Positions 53,604 to 62,638 of a DNA stretch of 64,000 bases are shown piece after piece (the stretch's first letter is position 1; every line of letters begins with the position of its first letter). Where the stretch lies: positions 682,001 through 746,000 of the forward strand of contig DASPKM010000010.1 of NCBI GenBank assembly GCA_035628135.1, read 5' to 3'. The position numbers and the translations under genes are program-made. The notes beneath the pieces were generated by a model, which worked only from the letters and a program-made list of their open reading frames with translations, made no database searches and was not told the DNA's origin. The stretch is from DASPKM01 sp035628135 (lineage in GTDB: Bacteria > Bacteroidota > Bacteroidia > Chitinophagales > Chitinophagaceae).

Positions 53604-54614
53604 TTACAGGCCTGCCTGCCTGCTTATTTCCAGCATGCGCTCGATAGGCCTGCGGGCCAGTATCCTTACGGCTTCGTCCATGATAATCTCCGGTTCTTCG
53701 TATTCCATGCACAGGTACAGCTTTTCCAAAGTATTGAGCTTCATGTGCGGGCAATCGTTACAAGCGCAACTGTTATTGGGCGGGGCGGCAATAAAGGTCT
53801 TATGCGGCGAGTTCTTTTGCATCTGGTGCAGGATGCCTGTTTCGGTGGCCACGATGTATTCGTTGGAGGCATCTTCCATGGTAAACTTCAGCAGTCCCGT
53901 GGTAGACCCGATAAAATCGGCCATATCCAACACCGGCTGTTCGCATTCGGGGTGGGCAATTACCCTGGCATTGGGATGCCGCACTTTGAGCTTAGTTATC
54001 TTTTCACGGCTGAAAATTTCGTGCACCATGCAGCTGCCGTTCCACAACACCATTGGCCGTCCTGTTTTCTTCACCAGGTAAGCGCCCAGGTTTTTATCAG
54101 GCGCGAAAATAATGGGTTGGTCCTTAGGCACACTTTCCACGATATAGGGCGCATTGCTGCTGGTGCAAATGATATCGCTCAGGGCCTTAATGCCCGCCGA
54201 ACAGTTTATGTAGGAAATTACCAAGTGACCAGGATGTTTTTCTTTGAACATTTTGAACAAGGCGGGAGGAGCTGAATCGGAAAGGGAGCAACCCGCCCGC
54301 AGATCAGGAATCACTACTTTCTTGCCGGGGTTTAGGATCTTGGCTGTTTCCGCCATGAAGTGCACACCGGCAAACACGATCATATCAGCATTTGTTTTTT
54401 CTGCCTGCTGTGCAAGGCCAAGGCTGTCTCCGATATAATCCGCCACGTCCTGTATATCGGGTTCCTGGTAATAGTGCGCGAGTATGATTGCATTCTTTTC
54501 TTTTTTTAATCTTTCGATTTCATGGAACAGGTCTAAGGTAGGATCAATCGGCACATCCAGGAAACCTTGTTGCTCAAGATTATTTTTTGCAAGTGCAATG
54601 TTTATATCTGGCAT
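53604..54614 (-). CDS. nadA: Quinolinate synthase
   Basis: NadA condenses iminoaspartate with dihydroxyacetone phosphate to quinolinate, using a [4Fe-4S] cluster. The 336 residues show the family pattern: NAIILAHYYQEPDIQDVADY, DSLGLAQQAEKTNADMIVF, cluster cysteines in DLRAGCSLSDSAP, a second in the middle region (HPECEQPVLDMADF) and a third in SCACNDCPHMKLNT. nadB and nadC are not in this window. The leader and the region upstream are strongly AT-rich. Confidence 0.95.
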   Translation of the reverse strand: MPDINIALAKNNLEQQGFLDVPIDPTLDLFHEIERLKKEKNAIILAHYYQEPDIQDVADYIGDSLGLAQQAEKTNADMIVFAGVHFMAETAKILNPGKKVVIPDLRAGCSLSDSAPPALFKMFKEKHPGHLVISYINCSAGIKALSDIICTSSNAPYIVESVPKDQPIIFAPDKNLGAYLVKKTGRPMVLWNGSCMVHEIFSREKITKLKVRHPNARVIAHPECEQPVLDMADFIGSTTGLLKFTMEDASNEYIVATETGILHQMQKNSPHKTFIAAPPNNSCACNDCPHMKLNTLEKLYLCMEYEEPEIIMDEAVRILARRPIERMLEISRQAGL

Positions 54615-55190
54615 AATATTTTTAATACTATATATTTTTATAAAACATTCTATTACTACTACGGCTGTGAATTTGGGTATAATTTATCCTCGCTAAATTT
54701 TGGTAAAGTTAAGAGTAGATGATGTTCACACGAATCCCCCATTGTTTTCACACAAACAATCCGCCATGCTTTTGCATTTCCTTCAATTATTCACCTAGGG
54801 GTATAACCTTGTTCACAGGAAAACTTTTTTAAGAGCGGCTGCATAGCCGGTGTTAACGGAACGAAGACAACCGGCCGTTTGCTAACACTAACAGTTATTA
54901 GTTTGGCGGGCTGTTCATTTTTATCGCAAATTTTCCCCGGTTTGGGGAAAGACGGTACTGGCCTTATCCACAGAAAATCCTTTTACCAACAGCCCTGTTG
55001 TTAAAAGAAAAATTTGGAAAGAAGCCGCTGCCGTTTTGAAATAAAAAATTCACTTTTCTTTTTGCCGCTCATCCGGCTTCCCACAGCGTAAAGCCGCTCT
55101 GGGCCTTGATTATAAGCGCTTTTCCACAATTTGTTGATAACCGATATAACACCTATTTTTGCCGCCTGCTTAAAAACAGGTTCAAAAACT
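54615..55190. other. 576-bp divergent AT-rich intergenic region with DnaA-box-like sites
   Basis: The longest gene-free stretch of the window, between divergent nadA and ppiD. Same-strand sites related to TTATNCACA: TTATTCACC (54787-54795), TTGTTCACA (54809-54817), TTATCCACA (54964-54972, exact) and TTTTCCACA (55120-55128). There is also a perfect hairpin TTTCCCC-GGTTT-GGGGAAA (54932-54950) without a T tract. No ORF, tRNA or recognisable small RNA. It may be an origin-like or DnaA-regulated region. Confidence 0.4.
55130..55161 (+). promoter_or_regulatory. Promoter of ppiD
   Basis: TTTG (55130-55133), 20-base spacer, TATTTTTG (55154-55161): a near-perfect Bacteroidota promoter, 29 bases before the ATG at 55191. 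Confidence 0.8.
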
Positions 55191-57266
55191 ATGTCTATTA
55201 TTCAGCGGATCCGCGACCGGGCGGCCTGGTTGATCTTTGGTGCGATTGCCCTTGCAATGATCGGGTTTATTGTGACTGACGCCTTCCAAGGCGGCGGCGG
55301 CGGATGGTTCAATTCCCAGCCCACCACCATCGGTAAAGTAAATGGGAAGAAAATAGAGTATGCCCTCTTTCAAAAGCGCCTTGAAGCCATTGAACAAAAC
55401 TCTCCCGGCATGGACGACAGGACCAGGGAGAGCGTTCAGAATGATTTGTGGAATCAAATGGTGGATCAGGCGCTGCTGAAAGGTCTTTTCGACGACCTGG
55501 GATTGTATATAACAGATAAAGAGGTGAGCTATATGTTATATGACAATCCTCACCCCCAGCTTCGCCAGCAATTGACCAACCCGGAGACCGGGCAGTTCGA
55601 CGTTAATGACGCCTACCAACGCGTAGAGAACTTTAAAAAGCAGCGCCCCCAACAATACCAGGAGTTCATAGAAGGAGTTGTATATATGCGCCAGCGCGAA
55701 AAATACCTTTCGTTGCTGACCAATACCGTATACATTCCCAAATGGATGGCTGAAAAATCAAATGCCGATGCCAGCCAGCTCGCCAACGTATCTTATGTGT
55801 TAGTACCTTATTCCAGTATTGCAGACAGCACCGTAAAGGTTTCGGACGAAGATGTAAAGGCATTCATGGACAAACATCCCGAGCAGTTCAAGCAGGAAGA
55901 GTCACGCGATATCGCGTATGTGGCGTTCGACGCAGGCGCCAGCCCCAAAGACACAGCTGCTATTCGCCAAACTTTGCTGAACGTAAAACACGAGTTCGAT
56001 ACCACCACCGACCATGTGGCATTTTTGGCCAAGAATGGTTCGGAGACCAATTTCTCAAACAATTTCGTTACCGATTATCAATTACAGGTGCCCTTTAAAG
56101 ATTCCATTACGGCCCTGCCCGAAGGAGCCGTATTTGGCCCATACGAAGATGCGGGCACGCTTGTATTGGCAAAAATGATCGAGAAGCGTACAATGCCGGA
56201 TTCTGTAAAGGTTCGCCATATTCTTATTTCCAATCAAACCAGGCCCGACAGCACTGCCAAAACGCGCATCGACAGCGTGCAAAGAGTGCTGGAAGCCGGA
56301 AGCGATTTTAAAACCGTTGCAACCACTGTAAGCGAAGACCCAAGCGTGAAGGAAAATGGAGGGGAGTACTGGCTGCATTCACTTACGTACAGCAACTGGG
56401 AACCGGCCTTTGCAGAAGCAGGGTTTTTCGGAAAAAAGGGCGATAAAAAAATAGTCAAAACTTCGTATGGGTACCACTACATGGAGATATTGGATCCCAT
56501 TAAGATAGGCCCTGCTTACAAAGTAGCATACTTAAGAAAAGGGGTGGTGCCGAGCACGGAAACCACTAACGCTGCATCAGGCCTCGCCAGCCAGTTTTCC
56601 GGTCAGAGCCGCAATGCCAAGGCATTCGACGAGAATGTGGCTAAATTCAAATTAAATAAAATTCTTTCAAGCGATATCACACCCGCTGCTATAGGAATTC
56701 CCAATCTCGGTTATAGCCGCCAGTTAGTACGCTGGATATATGATGCCGAGTTGGGCGATGTGTCCGAGCCTATTGTCGTTGATGAACGTTACATCGTGGC
56801 CATCGTAACCGGCATTAATAAAGAAGGCACCATGTCGGTACAAAAAGCCCGCCCCATGGTGGAAGTCTTGATCCGCAATGAGAAAAAAGCCGCGCAGCTT
56901 TCCCAGCGGATCGGCAAGCCCGCCAACCTCCAGGCTGTGTCCGCTGCCACCGGCCAACCCGTTCAGCGGGCAGACAGCATTAGCTTTGGAGCAGCCTTTA
57001 TACCCAGTGTGGGCCAGGAATTAAAAGTGATCGGCGCCGCCTTTAACAGGGCCTGGCTTAACAAGGTAAGCGAGCCCATTGCCGGCAACGGAGGCGTGTA
57101 TGTAATACAAACTGAAAGCATTTTTGCAAGGCCCAATCCTGGTGCGGATATAGAACAACAACGGACGCTTGCTGCCGACAACATCCGCCGCCGGCTGGCA
57201 GAGCTCGTGTTCATTGCCCTTCGGGATGCGGCCGACATAACGGACAACCGGCGTAAGTTTTTATAA
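55191..57266 (+). CDS. ppiD: PpiD-like membrane-anchored peptidylprolyl isomerase / chaperone
   Basis: The ATG at 55191 gives 691 residues beginning MSIIQRIRDRAAWLIFGAIA, a short cytoplasmic start and one membrane anchor (about residues 12-30), as in PpiD. An earlier ATG (55131) lies before the promoter box. A SurA_N-like helical chaperone domain follows (about 35-250), then parvulin-type rotamase domains: SVKVRHILISNQTRP with GGEYWLHSLTYSNWEPAFAE (about 345-450), and a more degenerate second one (about 510-650). It helps folding of exported proteins at the periplasmic face. Confidence 0.9.
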   Translation: MSIIQRIRDRAAWLIFGAIALAMIGFIVTDAFQGGGGGWFNSQPTTIGKVNGKKIEYALFQKRLEAIEQNSPGMDDRTRESVQNDLWNQMVDQALLKGLFDDLGLYITDKEVSYMLYDNPHPQLRQQLTNPETGQFDVNDAYQRVENFKKQRPQQYQEFIEGVVYMRQREKYLSLLTNTVYIPKWMAEKSNADASQLANVSYVLVPYSSIADSTVKVSDEDVKAFMDKHPEQFKQEESRDIAYVAFDAGASPKDTAAIRQTLLNVKHEFDTTTDHVAFLAKNGSETNFSNNFVTDYQLQVPFKDSITALPEGAVFGPYEDAGTLVLAKMIEKRTMPDSVKVRHILISNQTRPDSTAKTRIDSVQRVLEAGSDFKTVATTVSEDPSVKENGGEYWLHSLTYSNWEPAFAEAGFFGKKGDKKIVKTSYGYHYMEILDPIKIGPAYKVAYLRKGVVPSTETTNAASGLASQFSGQSRNAKAFDENVAKFKLNKILSSDITPAAIGIPNLGYSRQLVRWIYDAELGDVSEPIVVDERYIVAIVTGINKEGTMSVQKARPMVEVLIRNEKKAAQLSQRIGKPANLQAVSAATGQPVQRADSISFGAAFIPSVGQELKVIGAAFNRAWLNKVSEPIAGNGGVYVIQTESIFARPNPGADIEQQRTLAADNIRRRLAELVFIALRDAADITDNRRKFL

Positions 57267-57290
57267 TAATTCATTGTAACTCATAGCATA

Positions 57291-57325
57291 CAAGGCGCGG
57301 GTATATTCCCGCGCCTTGTGCTTTT
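57291..57325 (+). terminator. Intrinsic terminator of ppiD
   Basis: Perfect 11-bp stem CAAGGCGCGGG/CCCGCGCCTTG (57291-57301, 57308-57318) with a 6-nt loop, followed by TGCTTTT. Confidence 0.88.
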
Positions 57326-57346
57326 AAATGTTAGGCATACCCTTGC

Positions 57347-57354
57347 TATCTTTG
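57347..57354 (+). promoter_or_regulatory. -7 box four bases from the DUF2480 start
   Basis: TATCTTTG, exact TAnnTTTG, four bases before the ATG at 57359 and 22 bases after the ppiD terminator. Since the terminator isolates the gene, this box is the only promoter candidate, and it predicts a leaderless mRNA. Confidence 0.65.
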
Positions 57355-57358
57355 CAGT

Positions 57359-57865
57359 ATGAGCGATGTTATAGTAAATAAAGTGGCGGAAAGCGGGTTA
57401 ATTACGCTGGACCTCGAGCAATACTACCCCAAGGGAGAAATTGTGGTGTTTGACCTGAAGGACTATTTGTTCATGGGCCTTATACTGAAAGAAAAAGATT
57501 TCAGGGCGGCATTACAGCAGTTAGACTGGACGCAGTTCCAGGATAAGAACGTGGCCGTAACGTGCACGGTAGATGCCGTAATTCCGGTATGGGCTTACAT
57601 GCTGGTAGCGGCTTACCTGCAACCGGTTGCCAGGGAAATTGTATTTGGCAATGCCGAGGACTTGCGCAAGCAGGTTTTATTGAGGAACATCAGTAAAATT
57701 GAAGCGACAGAGTTTGCCGATAAACGCGTGGTGGTAAAGGGCTGCGGTGAATTACCTATTGGTGAATATGCTTACATGGAAGTAACGCAAAAGCTTAGGC
57801 CGGTAGCGAAAAGCATAATGTACGGCGAACCTTGCAGCACTGTACCGATCTTTAAGAAAAAATAA
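57359..57865 (+). CDS. DUF2480 family protein
   Basis: The 168-residue protein matches DUF2480, a family confined mostly to Bacteroidota: IVNKVAESGLITLDLEQYYP, FDLKDYLFMGLILKEKDFR and a C-terminal half with RVVVKGCGELPIGEYAYMEV and SIMYGEPCSTVP. The conserved cysteine-containing segments suggest a STAS-like or redox-related fold, but no function is known. It is monocistronic and probably leaderless. Confidence 0.85.
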   Translation: MSDVIVNKVAESGLITLDLEQYYPKGEIVVFDLKDYLFMGLILKEKDFRAALQQLDWTQFQDKNVAVTCTVDAVIPVWAYMLVAAYLQPVAREIVFGNAEDLRKQVLLRNISKIEATEFADKRVVVKGCGELPIGEYAYMEVTQKLRPVAKSIMYGEPCSTVPIFKKK

Positions 57866-57951
57866 CGGTGAGGCGTAAACGCAACCATGCCGGCAGTTCT
57901 AAAGGTTAGTCTGATTGTACCCGGAGTTGAACAATCACCCGAACAAGCCTC

Positions 57952-58938
57952 TCATAAATTGGCGCCAACTTTTTCCAGCAGTGCCTTGGTCTTCCTTATT
58001 CCTTCTTGTTCGCTGAATTTCTCACCCTCGTACTCAATCCCAATGTAACCGCGGAAGCCTGCATCTTTTACAATTTTCAGCATGCGCACGTAATCGGTCT
58101 CGATGCAATTGCCCTGTTCGTCGAAGTTGTGCGATTTGGCGCTGACGCCCTTCGCGAAAGGCATCATTTCGTACACGCCTTTGTAGCGGTCGTATTCTTC
58201 TACACAATTACCATCGTACAACCCTCTTCCATCGCGCCGTATGCAAAAGTTACCGAAGTCGGGCAGCGTGCCCACGTTGGATTTGTTTACCTGTTTCATT
58301 ACGGTGCTTAGCCATTGTCCATCGGAACTATAGCTGCCGTGATTTTCTACAATGACGTTGATGTTTTCCTTTGCGGCGAACTCGCCTAGGCGGCCCAACC
58401 CATCGATGGCTGCTTTCTGCACGTCATCGCGGCTGCCCTCGCCATAAGCATTTACGCGGATGGTGGCACAACCAAGGTGCTTTGCGGCGCCGACCCATTT
58501 GTAATGGTTTTCTACGGCCTGTAATCTTTTCTTATCATCCAGCTCACCTAAATTTCCTTCGCCATCAATCATAATCAGATGGTTCTTTATATTGTTGTCG
58601 GTGCAACGCTTCAGCAATTCGTTGAGGTATTGCGTGTCTTCGGCCTTGTCTTTAAAAAACTGGTTTACGTATTCCACCACGCCAATGCCGTAATCATTGC
58701 GGGCAGCGGCGGGAAAGTCGAGGTTGTCGAGCTTTTTATCGAAAATCGTTTTGTGCAGCGACCATTGCGCCAGGGATATCTCGAAAAAAAGTGCACCCGG
58801 TGTTTTTGCCGTTGCCGTAGTATCGGATTTGGTATCGTTTTTTGATGCTGAGTTATTGCAGGCGCTTAATCCGGCGGCAAGAACCCCAAAGCCGGCGAAG
58901 CCGAGTTGCTGCAAGAATTTGCGGCGGTCTGTTGGCAT
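57952..58938 (-). CDS. Tat-exported TIM-barrel protein (sugar phosphate isomerase/epimerase-like)
   Basis: The 328-residue protein starts with a twin-arginine signal (TDRRKFLQQLGFAGFGVLAA) that ends in a lipobox (LSAC), so it is probably a Tat-exported lipoprotein. The body is an AP-endonuclease-2 type TIM barrel: ISLAQWSLHKTIF, NHLIMIDGEGNLG, INVIVENHGSYSSDGQW, VGTLPDFGNFCIRR, AKSHNFDEQGN and YIGIEYEGEKFSEQEGI, with metal-binding Glu/Asp/His at strand ends. Bacteroidota carry many such exported proteins near sugar-utilisation genes; here it stands alone and the substrate is unknown. Confidence 0.85.
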   Translation of the reverse strand: MPTDRRKFLQQLGFAGFGVLAAGLSACNNSASKNDTKSDTTATAKTPGALFFEISLAQWSLHKTIFDKKLDNLDFPAAARNDYGIGVVEYVNQFFKDKAEDTQYLNELLKRCTDNNIKNHLIMIDGEGNLGELDDKKRLQAVENHYKWVGAAKHLGCATIRVNAYGEGSRDDVQKAAIDGLGRLGEFAAKENINVIVENHGSYSSDGQWLSTVMKQVNKSNVGTLPDFGNFCIRRDGRGLYDGNCVEEYDRYKGVYEMMPFAKGVSAKSHNFDEQGNCIETDYVRMLKIVKDAGFRGYIGIEYEGEKFSEQEGIRKTKALLEKVGANL

Positions 58939-59135
58939 AGTTGGAATATTTACCCCTGAATTTAAGCGATTTATTTTACGTCTTTGCCCCCAAACTTATT
59001 CGGGCCGAGGCGGTAATCAACTTAAACGAGTACTCCCTGCATGCTTTAATTGCATAGGTAAAACGAGTAGCAAAAGAAAGGAAAGATGTACAGTGAGTCG
59101 CCCGGGCTGTCATTCAGATATTATTGCCGCGTCAA

Positions 59136-60587
59136 CTACCGCGCATCAGCAGTCCGCACGAACCTGCTGCTATATGCAACGGAGCGTGCGCCACCGGGCC
59201 AGGAGCCGAAATTCCGGTAACCGACGGGACTATGCGGATTGAATCCCCCGTATTGCATGTTGTGCTCATAATAACCGCCGCCCCTGAACCCAAAGCCCGA
59301 GGTTTCGGTGCTGCCCTTAGGCCAGTCTGCATTATTGGCCAGTCCATAAGGCGCCAGCATGCCATCGCCATGCGTGCCTTTAAATTGGCGGCCGGTTGAA
59401 TCGCCAATGGTAACGCATCGTTCCCATAAGCTTCCAGCCAGGTCCATCACCCAATAATAAGAGGCCCCGAATTGGTCGCGGTTGTTATCGTTCAATGAAG
59501 ATTCCCGGAGATTATTTAAAAAGATCAATTCATTATTGGTATGCACCAGGCGTTGCAGGTTCTTTTTGGTGGCGGTGTTCCAGGGATATTCGTGCGCGAT
59601 GGGCGGACGCGTGCCCCTGCAGGCCTTCTCAAATTCAAGTTCCGTCATTGGCCGCAGCGCGGCCCAGTCTGCAAAGGCACATGCATCGTCCCAGCTTACA
59701 TAATTGCAGGGACGTTGCGGCGAGCCGGCAACATAACGGCCATTTTCAAATTTGATGGAGCCGCGGTTTTCATAATACAGCTTACCGCCGAAGTTGGCGC
59801 GGCTGTCGGATGCGCTAGCGGAAATACAATTCAGGAACTCGGCATACTGGCCCTGCTGCAACTCGTATTTCATAATATAAAATGCCTGGAAGCCTTTGGG
59901 AAAATCGGCCGGTACCGGGCCGCGGCGGTCGCCGTGATAGATAGGAACCTCTGCGTGGTAATATAAATTTCCGGAAACTGTGCCTACCGGGATCTCTATT
60001 TTTTCGGAGGCAATTTTATACAACCCGCCAGGACGCCCATTGCCATCGGATGCAAACAGGCTGTAATTCCTGTACGCGGCAGTATCCGGATCGCCTAACG
60101 TAAACGCACCAGCGGGAATATGCACCATTTCAATAGCATGCACTGAAATGAGCCTGTTGTTCGGTGCAAAATTGCGGTCGGATAATATTGCTGTGTCCAG
60201 GGCCAACTGTATGGTCCAGCTGATATTGCCACGGTAAGGAGATGATGCATACAAATACAAACCATTTCTGTCGGCCGGCACATCAAACACAGGGGCGGGA
60301 CTCCCCGGAACATGATTGACCAGCATCTCATGATTGCCGGCAAGCACTTTCGCATGGCGATAACCCGCCACACCGTATGAAGGAGATTGATATTTGATGA
60401 ATATCCAGGCCGCATCGAAGTTGCGGCTGTTGTTCCAGGAGTTGTTCCACGAAACAGTGAACTTGACGCCATATTCCCCGGCGCGCGGATCGCGCAGCCA
60501 CTCGATTCCGGTAACTGAAATATCAGAAGCAATAACCACACTGGATAATTGCAACAGCAATAGCAACAAAAATGTACGGCAAAGCAT
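59136..60587 (-). CDS. Secreted FGE-sulfatase (SUMF1) domain protein
   Basis: The 483-residue protein has a Sec signal peptide (LLLLLLQLSSVVIAS), an N-terminal beta-sandwich (about residues 20-150) and a formylglycine-generating-enzyme-type domain (about 150-480): EMVHIPAGAFTLGDP, FYIMKYELQQGQYAEFLN, CNYVSWDDACAFADWAALRP, MTELEFEKACRGTRP, WVMDLAGSLWERCV and GFGFRGGGYY. I do not see the paired catalytic cysteines of true FGE, so it is more likely a SUMF1-fold binding or structural protein of the kind linked to gliding or surface systems. Residues WNNSWNNS near the start are a short in-frame repeat. Confidence 0.8.
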   Translation of the reverse strand: MLCRTFLLLLLLQLSSVVIASDISVTGIEWLRDPRAGEYGVKFTVSWNNSWNNSRNFDAAWIFIKYQSPSYGVAGYRHAKVLAGNHEMLVNHVPGSPAPVFDVPADRNGLYLYASSPYRGNISWTIQLALDTAILSDRNFAPNNRLISVHAIEMVHIPAGAFTLGDPDTAAYRNYSLFASDGNGRPGGLYKIASEKIEIPVGTVSGNLYYHAEVPIYHGDRRGPVPADFPKGFQAFYIMKYELQQGQYAEFLNCISASASDSRANFGGKLYYENRGSIKFENGRYVAGSPQRPCNYVSWDDACAFADWAALRPMTELEFEKACRGTRPPIAHEYPWNTATKKNLQRLVHTNNELIFLNNLRESSLNDNNRDQFGASYYWVMDLAGSLWERCVTIGDSTGRQFKGTHGDGMLAPYGLANNADWPKGSTETSGFGFRGGGYYEHNMQYGGFNPHSPVGYRNFGSWPGGARSVAYSSRFVRTADAR

Positions 60588-60655
60588 AGCAGTAAAATAT
60601 ATTTTAAATTAAGTGCTCCTCCTATTTGTAGATTAACCGCTCATCAAAATAGCAA

Positions 60656-61750
60656 TTAAAACCATCCACGTCTTTTAAAGATCCAGAGCATCAGCAAGGG
60701 GATCAGCAGCATTACGCCAACTGCTGTGTAAAATCCCCATTGGTTGTGCGCGGTAGGAATTACATCGAAGTTCATTCCGAATATGCCACCGATAACCGTG
60801 GCGGGCGCCAGCAGGCAGGTAACGATGGCCATTACCTTCATTACCTCGTTTGTTTTGAGGTTTACATTGCTCAGGTAAAGGTCCTGCAGGTTCAGCATCA
60901 TATCGCGGTAGTTTTCGCTGAGGTCGTTGGCCTGCAAAATGTGGTCGTATATATCCTTGAAATATTTGGTGGTGCGGTCATCCAGCAACTCGCTTTCGCT
61001 GCGCAAAAAACCATTTACCAGGTCACGAACGGGACCAATATTGCGCTTGAGCACTATCAATTCTTTCCGCAGTTGGTTGATGCGCGCCAGGCTTCGTTTA
61101 TTACTGTTGCGAATGATCTCGTCTTCTATGTTCTCGATACGGTCGCCCAGCTTTTCCATTACCAGGTAATAGTTGTCGACGATCATGTCGATCATTACAT
61201 AACACAAAAAATCGGCGGTTCGCTGGCGCACCTTGCTGGTAGTCATGCGCAGCTTCTCGCGCAGCGGGTTAAACACGTCGCGGGCGGGGTCTTCCTGGAA
61301 GCTGATCACGAAGTTGGAACCCAGCACAATGCTGATCTGCTCCTGCTCTACCGTACTGTCTTTTTCATTAAAGTACAGCATGTTCAGCAGGCAATACAAT
61401 ATTCCTTCGATGTCATCCATCTTCGGGCGCTGATCGATGCTTAAAATGTCTTCTACTATCAACTGGTGAATGCCGAACCGCGCCGCCACCTGCTCCACTT
61501 CGGCCTTACGCAAGCCATCGATATTGATCCAATATATAAATTCCTTGCTTTCAGAAAAATGCAGGCATTCCGTAACGCTGTTGAACTGGTGCTCCTTTAA
61601 GGAGGCCTCGTTGTACGCAAATACGGAAACGCGCACGTCCTTGGCGTCTTCCCTTTGAGCAGGAGTAACAGGATTTACGCCGAGTATCTCACGGGTGCGC
61701 TGCGTATTAAATACGGGCAATAAAAGACTGAGGTATTTTGAAGGCCGCAT
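60656..61750 (-). CDS. corA: Magnesium/cobalt transporter CorA
   Basis: The 364-residue protein has a large cytoplasmic alpha/beta funnel domain and two C-terminal membrane helices. The signature GMN sits at the end of the first helix in VIGGIFGMNFDV, followed by the loop and the second helix ending in a basic tail (FKRRGWF). The segment YWINIDGL and FGIHQLIVEDIL near the N-terminus are typical. A pentameric Mg(II)/Co(II) channel of the inner membrane. No regulatory element (such as a Mg riboswitch) is seen upstream. Confidence 0.95.
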   Translation of the reverse strand: MRPSKYLSLLLPVFNTQRTREILGVNPVTPAQREDAKDVRVSVFAYNEASLKEHQFNSVTECLHFSESKEFIYWINIDGLRKAEVEQVAARFGIHQLIVEDILSIDQRPKMDDIEGILYCLLNMLYFNEKDSTVEQEQISIVLGSNFVISFQEDPARDVFNPLREKLRMTTSKVRQRTADFLCYVMIDMIVDNYYLVMEKLGDRIENIEDEIIRNSNKRSLARINQLRKELIVLKRNIGPVRDLVNGFLRSESELLDDRTTKYFKDIYDHILQANDLSENYRDMMLNLQDLYLSNVNLKTNEVMKVMAIVTCLLAPATVIGGIFGMNFDVIPTAHNQWGFYTAVGVMLLIPLLMLWIFKRRGWF

Positions 61751-61818
61751 ACAGTGAACTTCTTCCTACGGGGAAAGATAGGAAAAAGACGCAATAGCAA
61801 TGCCTGCCATCGGAAGCG

Positions 61819-62538
61819 TTATTGTTTCGCCGGGAGGGAATTGTAAAAAGCCACCAGCGCAATGAGGTCCGCATCGTTTTTCCACGACGGCTTTTCGTTC
61901 CTGATATACTCGTCCAGTTCCTTTGCGTGCGATTTAAAAACATCCCTGATATCGCCAATGGAACTCACTTTGTGCATACGGTCGCCCATCAGCACATAAT
62001 ATTTTTTTTGCGCTTTGATTCTTTCCGAAGGAGGGCCGGTATAACTCCATACCTCTTCCCTTTCTTTTTTCTGGAATTTGAGCAAGCTGGCGGTTCCCTG
62101 TGTCATTATCTCCAGCCATCCGGGCTCCTTAAGATCAGTTTGCTTTGGCAATGCGGATGTATGGATGAAGCTGAACATCGCATCCTTGACCGAGTCCATC
62201 AATATCAGCCGCTCTATGCTGGTATTGCAGAGCATCTGCTTGCCTTCTTCGGTCAGGAAATGTACTTTGTTAGTTGTAAGGTCGAGCCTTATTCCGTGGC
62301 CCCGGTACGATTTGCCGTCGCGCATGGTGATGATGCCCTTCATCCACGTCTCGCTGAAAAACGGCGTACCGTCTACCGAGCGATTATTAGCATTATTGAT
62401 AAGGATTGGCTCACTACCCACAATGTTATAAAACGAATTAAGCGCCTGGTATGCGCCGCGGGCGTTATTAATGGCGTTGAGCTGACCAAAACCCAATGAG
62501 GGGGCCAGCAGCAGGATTAGAAAGTAAAACGGTTTCAT
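61819..62538 (-). CDS. Secreted protein of unknown function, paralogue of the next gene
   Basis: The ATG at 62538 gives 239 residues with a Sec signal peptide (ending LGFGQ). The mature part shares with its upstream neighbour the pattern DGTPFF...W.KGIITMRDGK..., RLDLTTNKVHFLTEEGKQML, KKYYVLMGDRMHKVSSIGDI and a C-terminus ending VAFYNSLPAKQ. No known family is recognised. An open frame further up (to 62652) overlaps the neighbour and is rejected. Confidence 0.7.
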   Translation of the reverse strand: MKPFYFLILLLAPSLGFGQLNAINNARGAYQALNSFYNIVGSEPILINNANNRSVDGTPFFSETWMKGIITMRDGKSYRGHGIRLDLTTNKVHFLTEEGKQMLCNTSIERLILMDSVKDAMFSFIHTSALPKQTDLKEPGWLEIMTQGTASLLKFQKKEREEVWSYTGPPSERIKAQKKYYVLMGDRMHKVSSIGDIRDVFKSHAKELDEYIRNEKPSWKNDADLIALVAFYNSLPAKQ

Positions 62539-62638
62539 ACTACCAGTATAAGAAAAATTTGTACAGTAATTGCTTATACAAGTGCTGAAACCGCGTGCCA
62601 CCAGCCCGAAACAGGAAAATTCAGGCCTGAGGCGGACA

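Noticed and set aside
54932..54950. Hairpin TTTCCCC-GGTTT-GGGGAAA as a terminator or small RNA
   Set aside because: No T tract on either strand and no adjacent gene end; kept only as a feature of the intergenic region.
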